The notes under the pieces: generated by a model | Told to the model about the DNA's origin: nothing | Database searches by the model: none | The model's input: the letters and a program-made list of their open reading frames with translations, nothing else | Source: Acidobacteriota bacterium | Lineage (GTDB): Bacteria > Actinomycetota > Acidimicrobiia > Acidimicrobiales > RAAP-2 | NCBI GenBank assembly: GCA_018971385.1 | Contig: JAGXAY010000013.1 | Location: forward strand, 1-36,588 | DNA: 36,588 bases | Direction: 5' to 3' | Position numbers and translations under genes: made by a program | Shown: positions 25,022 to 32,538 of the stretch, piece after piece | Layout: each line of letters opens with the position of its first letter | Numbering within the stretch: position 1 is the stretch's first letter

Positions 25022-26347
25022 TTAGTACCAGCGCCAGTGCTCCAGACCGGGGTTGTCGTCGCGCCCGATGTAGACCTTCTGGGCGGTCAAGGCCGTGGGA
25101 GTGGCGGGCGTCGCCGGACCCACCGCCACGATGAAGGTACCGATGTGAATCGTCATCAGGCTCGAGAGACGCCCGGCCTTACGGAAGATGGTCGTCGGCG
25201 TCGTCGTGATCGTGACCAAAGTGTTGTGGCTCAGCACCGTGAGCACCCCGCCGTTGATGGCAGTGACCCGACCGATGAGGGCGGTGTTGAGTACCCGCAC
25301 CAGGGTCGCGGTACCGGGGGTCGCGGCCGGGGCGGTCATCTCCACCACGTCACCAATGGCGACGGCACTCGAGGTCACGACCTTGCCACCTTCGCGGTAC
25401 ACCACGGTCGGAGCGAGAGCGAACGACTCCGTCGCCGGGTTACTCATCGAGGGCTGGATAGTGATGCTCGTCGGCGACGCGGCGGTCACCACACCGATTT
25501 CGACGACGCGGGCCGCCGAGATGTAGACGCGAGTAGCGCTCAGCGGACTACCGACCGCCGTCACCGTGACGCGGGAATTGACCTGCAACGAGCTCACGCT
25601 CGACGACTGGCCACCCATCACGAAGGTGGTGGATCCCGTCAGGGCAATCGTCACCGGAGACTTCGTCAGGTCGAAGGGCTGCACGACCACTTGGGTCGGG
25701 GTACCGGTCGAGGGCACGAGGGAACTGACGAACCCGGTCACCACGGTCGGCTTCGGGGGCGCCACGGAGACCAGGGACGCCGTGAGCGGGGAACCGACGG
25801 CCGTCACGTTGACCTGGGAACCCTGCAACAGAACCGCCGAGGTCACGACGACACCGGCTTGGCGGAAGATGGTCTGGGGCGAGACCGCCACCGACACCGT
25901 GGCGTGGGACCCTTCGGCGAGGACGGTGAACCCCGTCACCGCACCCGAGGAGGTGGCGACCGTCGTCACCGAACCGGCCAGGTGAACGACCACCGGGCCG
26001 AAGGAGTTAATCAGGCTCGCGGTGAGGGGTGAACCGGTCGCGACGAGCGAGATGCGGTCGCCCACGACGAGGGCCGCCGCGGTCGAGGGCTGGGACTGGG
26101 CCAGCACGACCGTATTGGCGCCGAGCTGGACGGTGATCGTCTGCTTCGACGAACCGACGAGGACGCTAATGGTCTCGGGGCTTCCGGCGGTGACGGAGGT
26201 GATGACTCCCGTCACCCGCACCGCGGTGTGCATCGAGTGATGAGTTGCGGGACGAAGGCTCGACGCCCCCGCTACACCGCTGAGGGAGGTCACAGCGAGT
26301 CCGAGAGCGGCGACCGCCCCCATCATCGCTACACCGATACGCTTCAT
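25022..26347 (-). CDS. Secreted protein with five tandem beta-rich repeats (DUF5666-like)
   Basis: 441 residues with a signal peptide (MKRIGVAMMGAVAALGLAVT, cleavage probably after GVAGA, about residue 28) and no membrane anchor. The rest divides into five units of about 70-80 residues (about 43-112, 117-195, 200-277, 279-352, 353-427). Each has the plan GxVxxV, a TxTxxV strand, a segment like TIFRQAG, a hydrophobic GDxVxV strand, and an end such as VTAVGSPLTASLV, which recurs nearly identically in units 1-3. This layout resembles DUF5666 domains; function unknown. The C-terminus is acidic/aromatic (DDNPGLEHWRWY). AAGGAG stands 7 bases before the ATG. It lies between the LCP gene and the YczE gene. 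Confidence 0.8.
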   Translation of the reverse strand: MKRIGVAMMGAVAALGLAVTSLSGVAGASSLRPATHHSMHTAVRVTGVITSVTAGSPETISVLVGSSKQTITVQLGANTVVLAQSQPSTAAALVVGDRISLVATGSPLTASLINSFGPVVVHLAGSVTTVATSSGAVTGFTVLAEGSHATVSVAVSPQTIFRQAGVVVTSAVLLQGSQVNVTAVGSPLTASLVSVAPPKPTVVTGFVSSLVPSTGTPTQVVVQPFDLTKSPVTIALTGSTTFVMGGQSSSVSSLQVNSRVTVTAVGSPLSATRVYISAARVVEIGVVTAASPTSITIQPSMSNPATESFALAPTVVYREGGKVVTSSAVAIGDVVEMTAPAATPGTATLVRVLNTALIGRVTAINGGVLTVLSHNTLVTITTTPTTIFRKAGRLSSLMTIHIGTFIVAVGPATPATPTALTAQKVYIGRDDNPGLEHWRWY

Positions 26348-26392
26348 GTCAGTCTCCTTGATCGACCAGTCCTTCGACTAGTTCACTTACGA

Positions 26393-26398
26393 GGCTAC
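26393..26398 (-). promoter_or_regulatory. Possible -10 box for the secreted repeat protein
   Basis: TAGCCT, the -10 hexamer preferred in this window, lies in the 131-base gap after the LCP gene. It would give a leader of about 40 bases carrying the AAGGAG ribosome site. No -35 could be assigned; the rest of the gap shows nothing else I can name. Confidence 0.3.
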
Positions 26399-26478
26399 GA
26401 AGGTCCCTCACCGAGATCGCTTACAACAACGTGACAAACTGTCCATTTGCGTAACGACTTCCTAACAATCCGAGAGAT

Positions 26479-28116
26479 TTAGAAGGTTCCCGGACCGTTC
26501 CCCGCCGCGTTACAAGAGCGCGGGTCGTACCACTCGAGTGTCGGATTGGTGGCACTCGGAACCCCGAAGGCCGGATTCGTGGCGATACCCGGCGGGATGG
26601 AGGTCGTGGTCGTCGAGACCGCGGGGCTCGTGGTCGTGGTGACGGCGGCCGCGTGCACGGCGGCCGCACTCCCCGTGTGGGTCACGGTCTGACTCGGCGT
26701 CGACACGGAGAGGCCCGTTCCCGTCTGCACCGTGACGAGGGAACCTGGCGTCACCTCGGCCGGGTTGTAGCCCATGATGACCGAGCCCGACAGGTACCGG
26801 ATAACCGACTCCGCCGCGAGGAGTCCGGGGCTCTTCCAGTCCCCGTTCGCCGGAGGCGGCGGACCGCCGTACCAGACGACCGTCTGGGTGATGGCGTCGG
26901 TCGGAACGCGGTTCCCCTGGGCCACGATGCGAAATCCTCGCGTGGCGAGTTGGGAGCTCACGACCGGAACTTGGGTGGGCTGACCCGCGCCACCCTGCAC
27001 GCTCACCGCGATGGTGCTCGGCGCCGGCAGCGCTCCCCCGGTGAACACCGACTGCGCGGAGGTGACGCCGAAGAGGGAGTCGATGAGCTGGTTCCCGGTC
27101 GGATTAACGGGGAAGACCACGTCGCCGTAGTTGTAGCCCAGGTACATGTAGGGCGACTGGGCGATCGACACAATGGGAAAGGTCTCCTGGGCCACGCTCG
27201 TGACGTTGACTCCCGCGAGCACGCGGGCTAGGTGCACCATGTCCGCCTCGGTAAAACCCGAGTCGACGGTGAGGTCCGGCAGAACGGCCGTGGCCAGTGA
27301 CTGATCGGTGAGGGGGTTCGAGAGACCCTGGGAGGAGACCTGGTGAGCGATGACGCGCAGGAACTCGTGGGTGCGACGAATGCGCGCGAGGTCGGAGAGT
27401 CCCTCCTGGGGCCAGGTGGTGTAGGCCGTATCACTCGGCGAGGGCTGAATCTGAAGATGACGTGCCCGCACGACCTGTAACGCGTGGAAACCGTCTAAGT
27501 GGTAACAGCCGGCGTGGCGAATGTCGAGGCCCGACTCGGCGTCGAAGAGCCCCGTCGGAAAGTACATGCGCACTCCCCCGAGGGCGTCCACCACATTGGC
27601 GAAGGTGTCGAAGTTGAGTTCGACGTAGTGGTTGATCGGAATGCCGAAGTCCTCTTCGATGGCCGCCACCAACTGACTGGGGCCCTCGTAGAGGGCGGCG
27701 TCAATCTTGTTCGCGCCCTCGAGACGGGCGTTCGGAACAAAAAGATCACGGGGGATGGAGAGGAGGGACACTTGGTGGGTCGTGGGGTTGATGTGCACGA
27801 TCATGTCGATGTCGGCGTTCACCCCGGTCACGCCCTGGCTACAGAGCCCGTACGCGGAGTTTTGAACCGTGAGCGCGCAGCGACTCGTCGATCCGATGAG
27901 GAGAATGTTGACGGAGTTCGAATGAGCGGCACTCACCGCCTGGAGATGCTTGACCACCTTGTGGTGAAGGAGTGAGCCCAGGTAGTAGTAGTCGGCGACG
28001 ACGGCTCCGACAAGCAGGACGATGACCACGGAGACGGAGATGCCAATGCGCAGCGCCCACCTGCGACTCCTCGAGCGGCGCGGACGCGGTCGGGCGTGAC
28101 GAGCCGCGGGGGACAT
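26479..28116 (-). CDS. LytR-CpsA-Psr (LCP) family cell-wall glycopolymer transferase with LytR_C domain
   Basis: LCP enzymes attach lipid-linked glycopolymers to peptidoglycan outside the membrane. From ATG 28116 there are 545 residues: a short Arg-rich cytoplasmic N-terminus, one TM helix (about 22-45), the LCP domain with DIDMIVHINPTTHQVSLLSI then PRDLFVPN, NKIDAALYEGP and DLARIRRTHEFL (the Arg/Asp residues bind the pyrophosphate lipid), a LytR_C domain (IAVSVQGGAGQPTQV onward) and a Thr/Ser-rich tail ending with a lone Cys (DPRSCNAAG). The start is uncertain: 28116 has TAAAAT 7 bases upstream; ATG 28143 and GTG 28230 are also in frame. The ISL3 remnant begins just beyond 28230. Confidence 0.88.
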   Translation of the reverse strand: MSPAARHARPRPRRSRSRRWALRIGISVSVVIVLLVGAVVADYYYLGSLLHHKVVKHLQAVSAAHSNSVNILLIGSTSRCALTVQNSAYGLCSQGVTGVNADIDMIVHINPTTHQVSLLSIPRDLFVPNARLEGANKIDAALYEGPSQLVAAIEEDFGIPINHYVELNFDTFANVVDALGGVRMYFPTGLFDAESGLDIRHAGCYHLDGFHALQVVRARHLQIQPSPSDTAYTTWPQEGLSDLARIRRTHEFLRVIAHQVSSQGLSNPLTDQSLATAVLPDLTVDSGFTEADMVHLARVLAGVNVTSVAQETFPIVSIAQSPYMYLGYNYGDVVFPVNPTGNQLIDSLFGVTSAQSVFTGGALPAPSTIAVSVQGGAGQPTQVPVVSSQLATRGFRIVAQGNRVPTDAITQTVVWYGGPPPPANGDWKSPGLLAAESVIRYLSGSVIMGYNPAEVTPGSLVTVQTGTGLSVSTPSQTVTHTGSAAAVHAAAVTTTTSPAVSTTTTSIPPGIATNPAFGVPSATNPTLEWYDPRSCNAAGNGPGTF

Positions 28117-28123
28117 GGCGACC

Positions 28124-28129
28124 ATTTTA
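28124..28129 (-). promoter_or_regulatory. Putative -10 box of the LCP gene, leaderless type
   Basis: TAAAAT ends 7 bases before ATG 28116. It is used here to choose among three in-frame start codons. Confidence 0.4.
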
Positions 28130-28236
28130 CGGACTCGACTCATCACTAGGTCACTGTCGTAGACCAGTCGAGGCTTACGACGGCCGGGCTGGTGACCATC
28201 GGAGAGAGGGATGAAGGAGAGTTCCTCCACAGGAGT

Positions 28237-28657
28237 GGCTCATACCGTCGCGTCACCGCGCATTTAGGCGGCCGGCCGGCCTTAGTTTTGGTCACGTTGT
28301 TGTGGCCGTTTCCGGCATCAATCAATCCCACCAATCTCGCACGGCCGATCTGTTGCGCGACATCATCGATCAGTGCGCGAAGAAATCGCCCCCGCCCGAA
28401 CTTCGCAAACTGTCTCGCACACTGCGCAACTGGTTCGATCAGGTCACCGCCTGGCACCAGGCCCGAGTCTCCAACGGCCCTACCGAAGGGATGAACAATC
28501 TCTTGAAGAGAGTCAAACGTGTGGCCTTCGGGTTCACCAACTTCGAGAACTTTCCAATACGAGCTCTGCTCTACGCCGGCAAACCCAATTTCAGACTGCT
28601 CGACTCGAATGTCGTCCGGTGATGGGGATGGCCCTCCCCGCTAGAACCGGAAGAGCC
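28237..28657 (+). mobile_element. Internally deleted ISL3-type insertion sequence remnant
   Basis: About 420 bases, visibly poorer in GC than the neighbours, that contain only the C-terminal quarter of an ISL3-family transposase. The right end is suggested by CCGGAAGAGCC (28647-28657), which read inward on the other strand is GGCTCTTCCGG, an ISL3-like terminus. At the left, GGCTCATACCG (28237) may be the partner end, but the match is imperfect. Comparing the flanks, I find no target-site duplication, so a deletion after insertion is likely. The left boundary is tentative. Confidence 0.55.
28302..28622 (+). pseudogene. ISL3-family transposase, C-terminal fragment
   Basis: The frame reads LRKLSRTLRNWFDQVTAWHQ, then ARVSNGPTEGMNNLLKRVKR, VAFGFTNFENFPIRALLYAG and KPNF, the highly conserved C-terminus of ISL3 transposases, including the catalytic Glu in PTEG. 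About 100 of the normal 400 or so residues remain. The N-terminal DNA-binding part and the first two catalytic Asp residues are missing, and no start codon context is seen. It cannot be an active transposase. Confidence 0.85.
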
Positions 28658-28720
28658 GCCAATCTTCTAAAGCGCAGTGACGGTCTCTTGACCAGAAACA
28701 ACAGGTAGCGCGGGACTCAC
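28658..28720 (-). pseudogene. hicA: hicA toxin gene, 5' remnant cut off by the ISL3 element
   Basis: A GTG at 28720 overlaps the hicB stop as GTGA and opens the frame MSPALPVVSGQETVTAL, then a TAG stop, then KIG, after which the sequence runs into the ISL3 terminus GGCTCTTCC. LPxVSGxExVxALxKxG is the start of HicA (YcfA-like mRNA interferase) proteins; the stop codon stands where Arg, Lys or Glu is usual. The rest of HicA, including the GSHxxL catalytic region, was not found on the other side of the element. The assignment rests on about 20 residues plus the coupled position after hicB. Confidence 0.65.
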
Positions 28721-28917
28721 GCAGGAATCAATACAGTGGTGATGATTGGTGGCTCTACCGAGTCGGGGAGGCCTTCCCCTTCGAAGTACAAGCCCAGCGC
28801 CTCTTCGAGATTCGCGACAGCCTCATCAACCGTCTCACCTTGACTGACGACGTCGACGTCCAGGCACCTGGCGACATACCAAGGCTCTTCGTGGGTGACT
28901 GCGACAGTGAACTTCAT
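28717..28917 (-). CDS. hicB: HicB-like antitoxin, now without its toxin
   Basis: 66 residues: MKFTVAVTHEEPWYVARCLD followed by VDVVSQGETVDEAVANLEEA and LGLYFEGEG, the partial RNase H-like fold of short HicB antitoxins, without an added DNA-binding domain. It would neutralise a HicA toxin. ATG 28917 fits the family start and has TACGGT 7 bases upstream; an in-frame ATG at 28947 would add ten residues. The toxin gene that should follow is truncated, so this is an orphan antitoxin unless a partner exists elsewhere. Confidence 0.85.
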   Translation of the reverse strand: MKFTVAVTHEEPWYVARCLDVDVVSQGETVDEAVANLEEALGLYFEGEGLPDSVEPPIITTVLIPA

Positions 28918-28924
28918 AATTCGA

Positions 28925-28930
28925 ACCGTA
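28925..28930 (-). promoter_or_regulatory. Putative -10 box of hicB, leaderless type
   Basis: TACGGT ends 7 bases before ATG 28917; no Shine-Dalgarno is visible. Confidence 0.35.
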
Positions 28931-28975
28931 TGAGCGGCCTGTGTCATCAGACCCGGTTCATATTCTGTTCCGGAG

Positions 28976-29049
28976 TGGGCGCTACAGGACTCGAACCTGT
29001 GACCTCAGCCGTGTGAAGGCTGCGCTCTAACCAACTGAGCTAAGCGCCC
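28976..29049 (-). tRNA. tRNA-Val (anticodon CAC)
   Basis: 74 bases fold as a cloverleaf on the minus strand: acceptor GGGCGCT with AGCGCCC, D-arm AGCTCAGTTGGTTAGAGC, anticodon stem CAGCC/GGCTG around the loop TTCACAC (anticodon CAC, reading GUG), and the T-arm ACAGGTTCGAGTCCTGT. The discriminator is A, as expected for valine. The 3' CCA is not encoded. It borders the hicB/IS patch, a common position for accessory DNA. Confidence 0.96.
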
Positions 29050-29059
29050 GGAGTAGGTC

Positions 29060-29065
29060 ATTCTA
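29060..29065 (-). promoter_or_regulatory. Possible -10 box of tRNA-Val
   Basis: TAGAAT lies about 10 bases upstream of the mature tRNA 5' end, inside a small 6-bp inverted repeat (GAGTAG/CTACTC, 29051-29068). No -35 could be assigned. Confidence 0.4.
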
Positions 29066-29097
29066 CTCGCTCCCGCGAACCACTGGCGGGGGCACGG

Positions 29098-29103
29098 TAG
29101 CCT
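29098..29103 (+). promoter_or_regulatory. Putative -10 box of the gene at 29111, leaderless type
   Basis: TAGCCT ends 7 bases before GTG 29111, in the same arrangement as at the M20 peptidase gene. Confidence 0.45.
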
Positions 29104-29110
29104 GGTCGGC

Positions 29111-29728
29111 GTGTCCGACATCAGTGCCAGCCCGTCCACTCCCCGCCGCTTTCCTCGCTGGGGAGCGCTGAGGCTCGACAAACTGGAGCGAAACTTCTCA
29201 CTCGGTGGCGGAGTGGTGGCCCTGATCTCCACGCTGTTCTTCATTCCCCACCTCATCCATAACACGACGGTCACACTGACGCAGACCCCCTCAATCCACC
29301 ACACGTGTTCCCTCGGTTACAGCCTCGTCAAGTCCACCTGCGAGAAGGCAGTGCTCTACCACCCGAAGGACTACTACGTCGTCTTCTTTGGTCTCCTCAT
29401 CATGGGCGCGCTCATTGGCGTGTTCGGGTACCTACGCAATCGCCCCGCCGTCGCCGTCTTCTCCCTCCTCCTCGGTTTCCTCTCGGGCGCGGCCGGAATT
29501 CTCTACTTCGGTCTCGCGGGGTGGCTCCTCGTTCGGGGGTGGCGGACTCACAAGTTCGGTGACCCCTCCTTTAAGGGAGCGGCCAGCGCCGCCCGGGCCC
29601 AGCGCGCCGCGCGCGTGCGCACACCGCGTGCGCCCCGATCCCAACGGGGCGCCGCCACCGTGACGTCTAAGGGACCCGACGCGTCGAAGCGCTACACGCC
29701 TAAGGGCACGCGGCCCAAGCGCTCCTAA
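29111..29728 (+). CDS. Conserved-looking membrane protein of unknown function with a basic tail
   Basis: 205 residues that I do not recognise. A basic N-terminus precedes TM1 (about 31-49), then an extracytoplasmic-looking loop with two cysteines (Cys66, Cys77) that could form a disulfide. TM2 (about 88-107) follows, and a hydrophobic region 112-141 that could be one or two helices. The last 55 residues are Ala/Arg/Lys-rich and disordered-looking (RAQRAARVRTPRAPRSQRG), possibly binding nucleic acid or acidic lipid. Start GTG 29111 lacks a ribosome site and has TAGCCT 7 bases upstream. plsC begins two bases after its stop, so the two are probably cotranscribed. Confidence 0.75.
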   Translation: MSDISASPSTPRRFPRWGALRLDKLERNFSLGGGVVALISTLFFIPHLIHNTTVTLTQTPSIHHTCSLGYSLVKSTCEKAVLYHPKDYYVVFFGLLIMGALIGVFGYLRNRPAVAVFSLLLGFLSGAAGILYFGLAGWLLVRGWRTHKFGDPSFKGAASAARAQRAARVRTPRAPRSQRGAATVTSKGPDASKRYTPKGTRPKRS

Positions 29729-29730
29729 CG

Positions 29731-30471
29731 ATGCCCCGCGTCGGACTGGACTATCCGACCCACTGGGGTCGTCGTCCGCTAGCTCGCCTCGTTCGGGGTA
29801 TCTACTACGAGGTCGGAGTGAGTCCCCTCATTCGTCGGATCTCGTCCCTCTCGGTCACCGGACTGGAGAGCTTCGAGGGCGACGGGCCCTTCATCATCGT
29901 CGCCAACCACACCACCCACCTCGACACTCCCCTCATCCTCACGGCGCTCCCGCAACGCATTCGACGACGCTTAGTCGTCGCGGCCGCCATGGACGAGTTC
30001 TTCATGTCACCGTGGCGGGCCTTCACCACCGTGCTCCAGTTCAACGCCATTCCCATTGATCGCCACAAGATCAATCGGCGAAGTTCCCAACTCGCTCTCG
30101 ATCTCGTCGAAGATCGATGGAATCTCCTTCTTTACCCCGAAGGGGGACGGAGTCCGGACGGGGACCTTCAGGAGTTCAAGGGTGGCGCGGCCTACCTCGC
30201 CGAGCGCACTCGAGTGCCGGTCATTCCGACCTATCTTCACGAGGCCGGTTACCTACGCGGCCCCAAGTACGCCAAAGCTCCTCGCTTTACTGAGGGACCC
30301 TCCCAGTCACGCCACCCGGTCAGTGTGCACTTCGGTGCCCCCCTCGTCGCGGGGGATGGGGACTCCATTCGACGCTTCGGGACCCGCATCGAAGAGGCGG
30401 TCGCCGACCTCGGTCGACGAGTGAGCGGTAATCCGTCCTACGGACTCCACCGACGAGACGACGGTTACTAG
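29731..30471 (+). CDS. plsC: 1-acyl-glycerol-3-phosphate acyltransferase (PlsC-like)
   Basis: Membrane-associated acyltransferase of phospholipid synthesis. The 246 residues contain the catalytic motif ANHTTHLDTPL (NHxxxxD, His60 and Asp65), LQFNAIPIDR (motif II region), LLLYPEGGRSPDG (motif III, Glu137-Arg140) and VPVIPTYL (motif IV). The acyl or lysophospholipid specificity cannot be read. The ATG follows the preceding stop by two bases. Its TAG stop overlaps the gatD stop from the other strand (30468-30471), a tight convergent end without terminator. Confidence 0.92.
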   Translation: MPRVGLDYPTHWGRRPLARLVRGIYYEVGVSPLIRRISSLSVTGLESFEGDGPFIIVANHTTHLDTPLILTALPQRIRRRLVVAAAMDEFFMSPWRAFTTVLQFNAIPIDRHKINRRSSQLALDLVEDRWNLLLYPEGGRSPDGDLQEFKGGAAYLAERTRVPVIPTYLHEAGYLRGPKYAKAPRFTEGPSQSRHPVSVHFGAPLVAGDGDSIRRFGTRIEEAVADLGRRVSGNPSYGLHRRDDGY

Positions 30472-31157
30472 GACGCCGACTCTCGCCCGGTGACCTCGCG
30501 CACTCGTGCGGCGTAGAGCCGATCGGCCACTGACTCGAGGGGTGCGAGGGGTTCACCCACGAGCTCCGAGAGGATCTCGTCACACCACCACGGATTCTGC
30601 GCCAAGACCGGACCGTGGAGGTAGGTTCCCCAGATTCCCGGGGCCCGGTAGCCGTCCACGCGGCCGTCGTTCCCGGTTCCGCTCACGACCTCGCCGAGGG
30701 GTGAGAGACCCTCACCGAGCGAGGTGCGTCCCCCGTGATTCTCGAAACCGACGAGGAGCCGGCTCCCGACCCTTACGGCGATGTCGCCCACCGCGCGCGG
30801 GGTCCCCCGTACCGTGACCGCCGGCACGAGGTCGAGTCCGGGAAAGGTGTCGTCACCCTCCACCGCGAAGTGTCGTCCCACCACCTGCAGTCCCGCACAG
30901 ACCGCGAGGAGTCGCGCGCCCTCTCGAACGCGGTCGGCGAAGCCGACCTCACGAAGTCGCTCGGTGGCGAGTCGCTGGGGGCCGTCCTCTCCCCCGCCGA
31001 GGAGGTAGAGGTCGGCGTCGGGGAACTCATCTCCGAGGTGAACCTCCTGCACCGATACGGAAATCTGACGAGCGCGGGCGCGCCAGGCGAGGGCCAGCGC
31101 GTTGCCCCCGTCCCCGTAGGTTCCGAGAAGTTCCGGAAAGACCACGGCCACCTTCAC
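30468..31157 (-). CDS. gatD: Lipid II isoglutaminyl synthase, glutaminase subunit GatD
   Basis: CobB/CobQ-like class I glutaminase that supplies ammonia to MurT for amidating the D-Glu of lipid II. The 229 residues begin VKVAVVFPELLGTYGDGGNA, typical of GatD, with nucleophile Cys87 (LLAVCAGLQVVG) and His181 (WGTYLHGPVLAQNP); VGFENHGGRT is the family section between them. I chose GTG 31157, which overlaps the murT stop as GTGA; ATG 31181 would add eight residues. Confidence 0.94.
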   Translation of the reverse strand: MKVAVVFPELLGTYGDGGNALALAWRARARQISVSVQEVHLGDEFPDADLYLLGGGEDGPQRLATERLREVGFADRVREGARLLAVCAGLQVVGRHFAVEGDDTFPGLDLVPAVTVRGTPRAVGDIAVRVGSRLLVGFENHGGRTSLGEGLSPLGEVVSGTGNDGRVDGYRAPGIWGTYLHGPVLAQNPWWCDEILSELVGEPLAPLESVADRLYAARVREVTGRESAS

Positions 31158-32365
31158 GGTCGCTCCAACATCTGTCGCCACTCCCGAAAGGCGGTGTAGT
31201 TCGCCACGAGACTCACCCGTCCCTCGCCCACTGGCGTACTAGAGGGCTGGTCCATCACGCGGACCTCAATGCCCTCGTAGGTCAGTCGAGTCGCTAAGTC
31301 CAGACGCCTCTCCCCGGCGCAGTGCACGACTCGCCCGGCGAGAGCGGAGACGTCGGTGTCGTAGAGCCAGGAGGGGTCTCGCCCGTCAGCTATTTGGGAG
31401 TTGATAGCCATCCACACCTCGTCTCCCGGCTCCAGGGCTCGAAGAGCCTCACCGAAGCCGGCCGGATTCTTCGCGAGAATGAGCCGAACCGATCGACCCC
31501 GCCAGGGGTAGGTCTGGTAGCGGCCGGCCACGGAGTCGAGGTCGCGCAGCCGGCGGGCGGCGTTCTCCGGGTCCACGCCGAGAGTGTGGAGGGCACTCAG
31601 CGCCATCACGGCGTTCACGCGATTCACTTCGCCCGGGACCTTGAGCTCGAGGGGCACCGTGAGCTCACCGAGACTCAACGACCCGTCGATCAACTCTGCG
31701 ACGAAGGACGCGGGCCGGGCGAATCCGCACTCGCACCCCCAGTCACCCGAGGGCCCGTAGGAGAGCGGACGGGTGCAGTGGGGACAGGACGCCGCGTCTT
31801 TTCGCCACTCGACCGGAACCCTGACCCACGCCACGTCGCGGGCCGTTTCGGCGGCGTAGACCACGAGGGGGTCGTTCGCGTTAGCCACCACGCCGCGAAC
31901 GTCACGTAGGGCCTCTCGCCACTTGAGAGCCAGGTGGCGCACTTCGGCCGCGCGGTCCAGTTGATCGCGGGAGAGGTTAAGGAGCACGACGGCTCGCGGT
32001 TGGGCCTGGGCCACGATCTCTCCGAGGTAGCCCTCGTCCACTTCGAGAACCATCCGGGGGGAGGGATCGTTCACGAGCGCGGCGACGTGACCCTGGGTCA
32101 TGTTCGACCCAGTGCGATTGCCTCCCGTGTCGTCGCCCCAGGCTCGCCGGAGCATCTCGGCGGTCGTCGTCTTGCCGTTCGTCCCGCTCACGAGAATCAT
32201 CTCGCGACCTCGCGAGAGCGCCCGGACCAGTTGCGGGTCGATGGCCAGTCCCACCCAGCCGCCGACGACGCTCCCCTCGCCCCGCCCGAGTCGACGAGAG
32301 AGCGTGTTCACCAGGCGAACCGCCGAACGGGCGGCCCGTGAGCGGGGGGATAGTCGTGAACTCAC
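31154..32365 (-). CDS. murT: Lipid II isoglutaminyl synthase, ligase subunit MurT
   Basis: Mur-ligase-like ATPase that activates the alpha-carboxyl of D-Glu in lipid II for amidation by the MurT-GatD complex. The 403 residues have the P-loop VSGTNGKTTTAEMLRRA (GTNGKTTT 61-68), LLNLSRDQLDR, a Cys4 zinc ribbon inserted in the central domain (CPHC at 194-197, CEC at 211-213), LELKVPGEVNRVNAVMAL, and the DUF1727-type C-terminal domain. GTG 32365 is supported by TAGCGT 7 bases upstream. The 6C RNA terminator lies just before it on the same strand, so murT-gatD is its own unit. Confidence 0.95.
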   Translation of the reverse strand: MSSRLSPRSRAARSAVRLVNTLSRRLGRGEGSVVGGWVGLAIDPQLVRALSRGREMILVSGTNGKTTTAEMLRRAWGDDTGGNRTGSNMTQGHVAALVNDPSPRMVLEVDEGYLGEIVAQAQPRAVVLLNLSRDQLDRAAEVRHLALKWREALRDVRGVVANANDPLVVYAAETARDVAWVRVPVEWRKDAASCPHCTRPLSYGPSGDWGCECGFARPASFVAELIDGSLSLGELTVPLELKVPGEVNRVNAVMALSALHTLGVDPENAARRLRDLDSVAGRYQTYPWRGRSVRLILAKNPAGFGEALRALEPGDEVWMAINSQIADGRDPSWLYDTDVSALAGRVVHCAGERRLDLATRLTYEGIEVRVMDQPSSTPVGEGRVSLVANYTAFREWRQMLERP

Positions 32366-32372
32366 GACCTCG

Positions 32373-32378
32373 ACGCTA
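32373..32378 (-). promoter_or_regulatory. Putative -10 box of murT, leaderless type
   Basis: TAGCGT ends 7 bases before GTG 32365, between the 6C RNA terminator and murT. Confidence 0.45.
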
Positions 32379-32406
32379 ACCGCGCAGATGGAGGGGAGAA
32401 ATCCCA

Positions 32407-32454
32407 AAAAGAAAAAGCGAAAGGGCCGCCCTGGGGGGGTTGGGCGGCCCTTTC
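32407..32454 (-). terminator. Rho-independent terminator, 3' hairpin of the 6C RNA
   Basis: A 13-bp perfect stem (32419-32431 with 32442-32454) encloses a loop of C residues on the minus strand and is followed on that strand by GCTTTTTCTTTTT. It is the clearest intrinsic terminator in the window. Confidence 0.85.
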
Positions 32455-32498
32455 GTCAAACCGATGCTTCACCGAGGGGGGGTTCGGTGAAACATGCT
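32407..32498 (-). ncRNA. 6C RNA (actinobacterial small RNA with two C-loop hairpins)
   Basis: On the minus strand two hairpins follow each other: an 8-bp stem TTCACCGA/TCGGTGAA (32468-32491) with seven C in its loop, and the 13-bp terminator stem (32419-32454), also with seven C in its loop. Two stem-loops with runs of at least six C, the second serving as terminator, define the 6C RNA motif of Actinobacteria (B11 in mycobacteria), a regulator of mRNAs through its C-rich loops. A promoter with -35 TTGCAA, 17-base spacer and -10 CATACT lies upstream and predicts a transcript of about 90 bases. Both ends are estimates. Confidence 0.88.
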
Positions 32499-32504
32499 GA
32501 TACA

Positions 32505-32533
32505 AGTATGCAGGTCGGTTCGCTATCTTGCAA
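32505..32533 (-). promoter_or_regulatory. Promoter of the 6C RNA
   Basis: -35 TTGCAA (32528-32533), 17-base spacer, -10 CATACT (32505-32510), read on the minus strand. It stands back to back with the lysR promoter, the two -35 boxes being five bases apart. Confidence 0.6.
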
Positions 32534-32538
32534 CGGTA

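Noticed and set aside
26348-26478. TTGTCA or TTGTTA as -35 of the secreted repeat gene
   Set aside because: Neither has a plausible -10 box at 16-18 bases.
28231-28300. Rest of hicA on the far side of the IS remnant
   Set aside because: None of the minus-strand frames shows the GSHxxL region or the usual HicA C-terminus.
28229-28665. Target-site duplication flanking the ISL3 remnant
   Set aside because: The eight bases outside the presumed ends (ACAGGAGT and GCCAATCT) do not match.
32468-32491. Hairpin as a plus-strand attenuator before lysR
   Set aside because: It lies upstream of the lysR promoter, so it is not in that transcript; it is the first hairpin of the 6C RNA on the minus strand.
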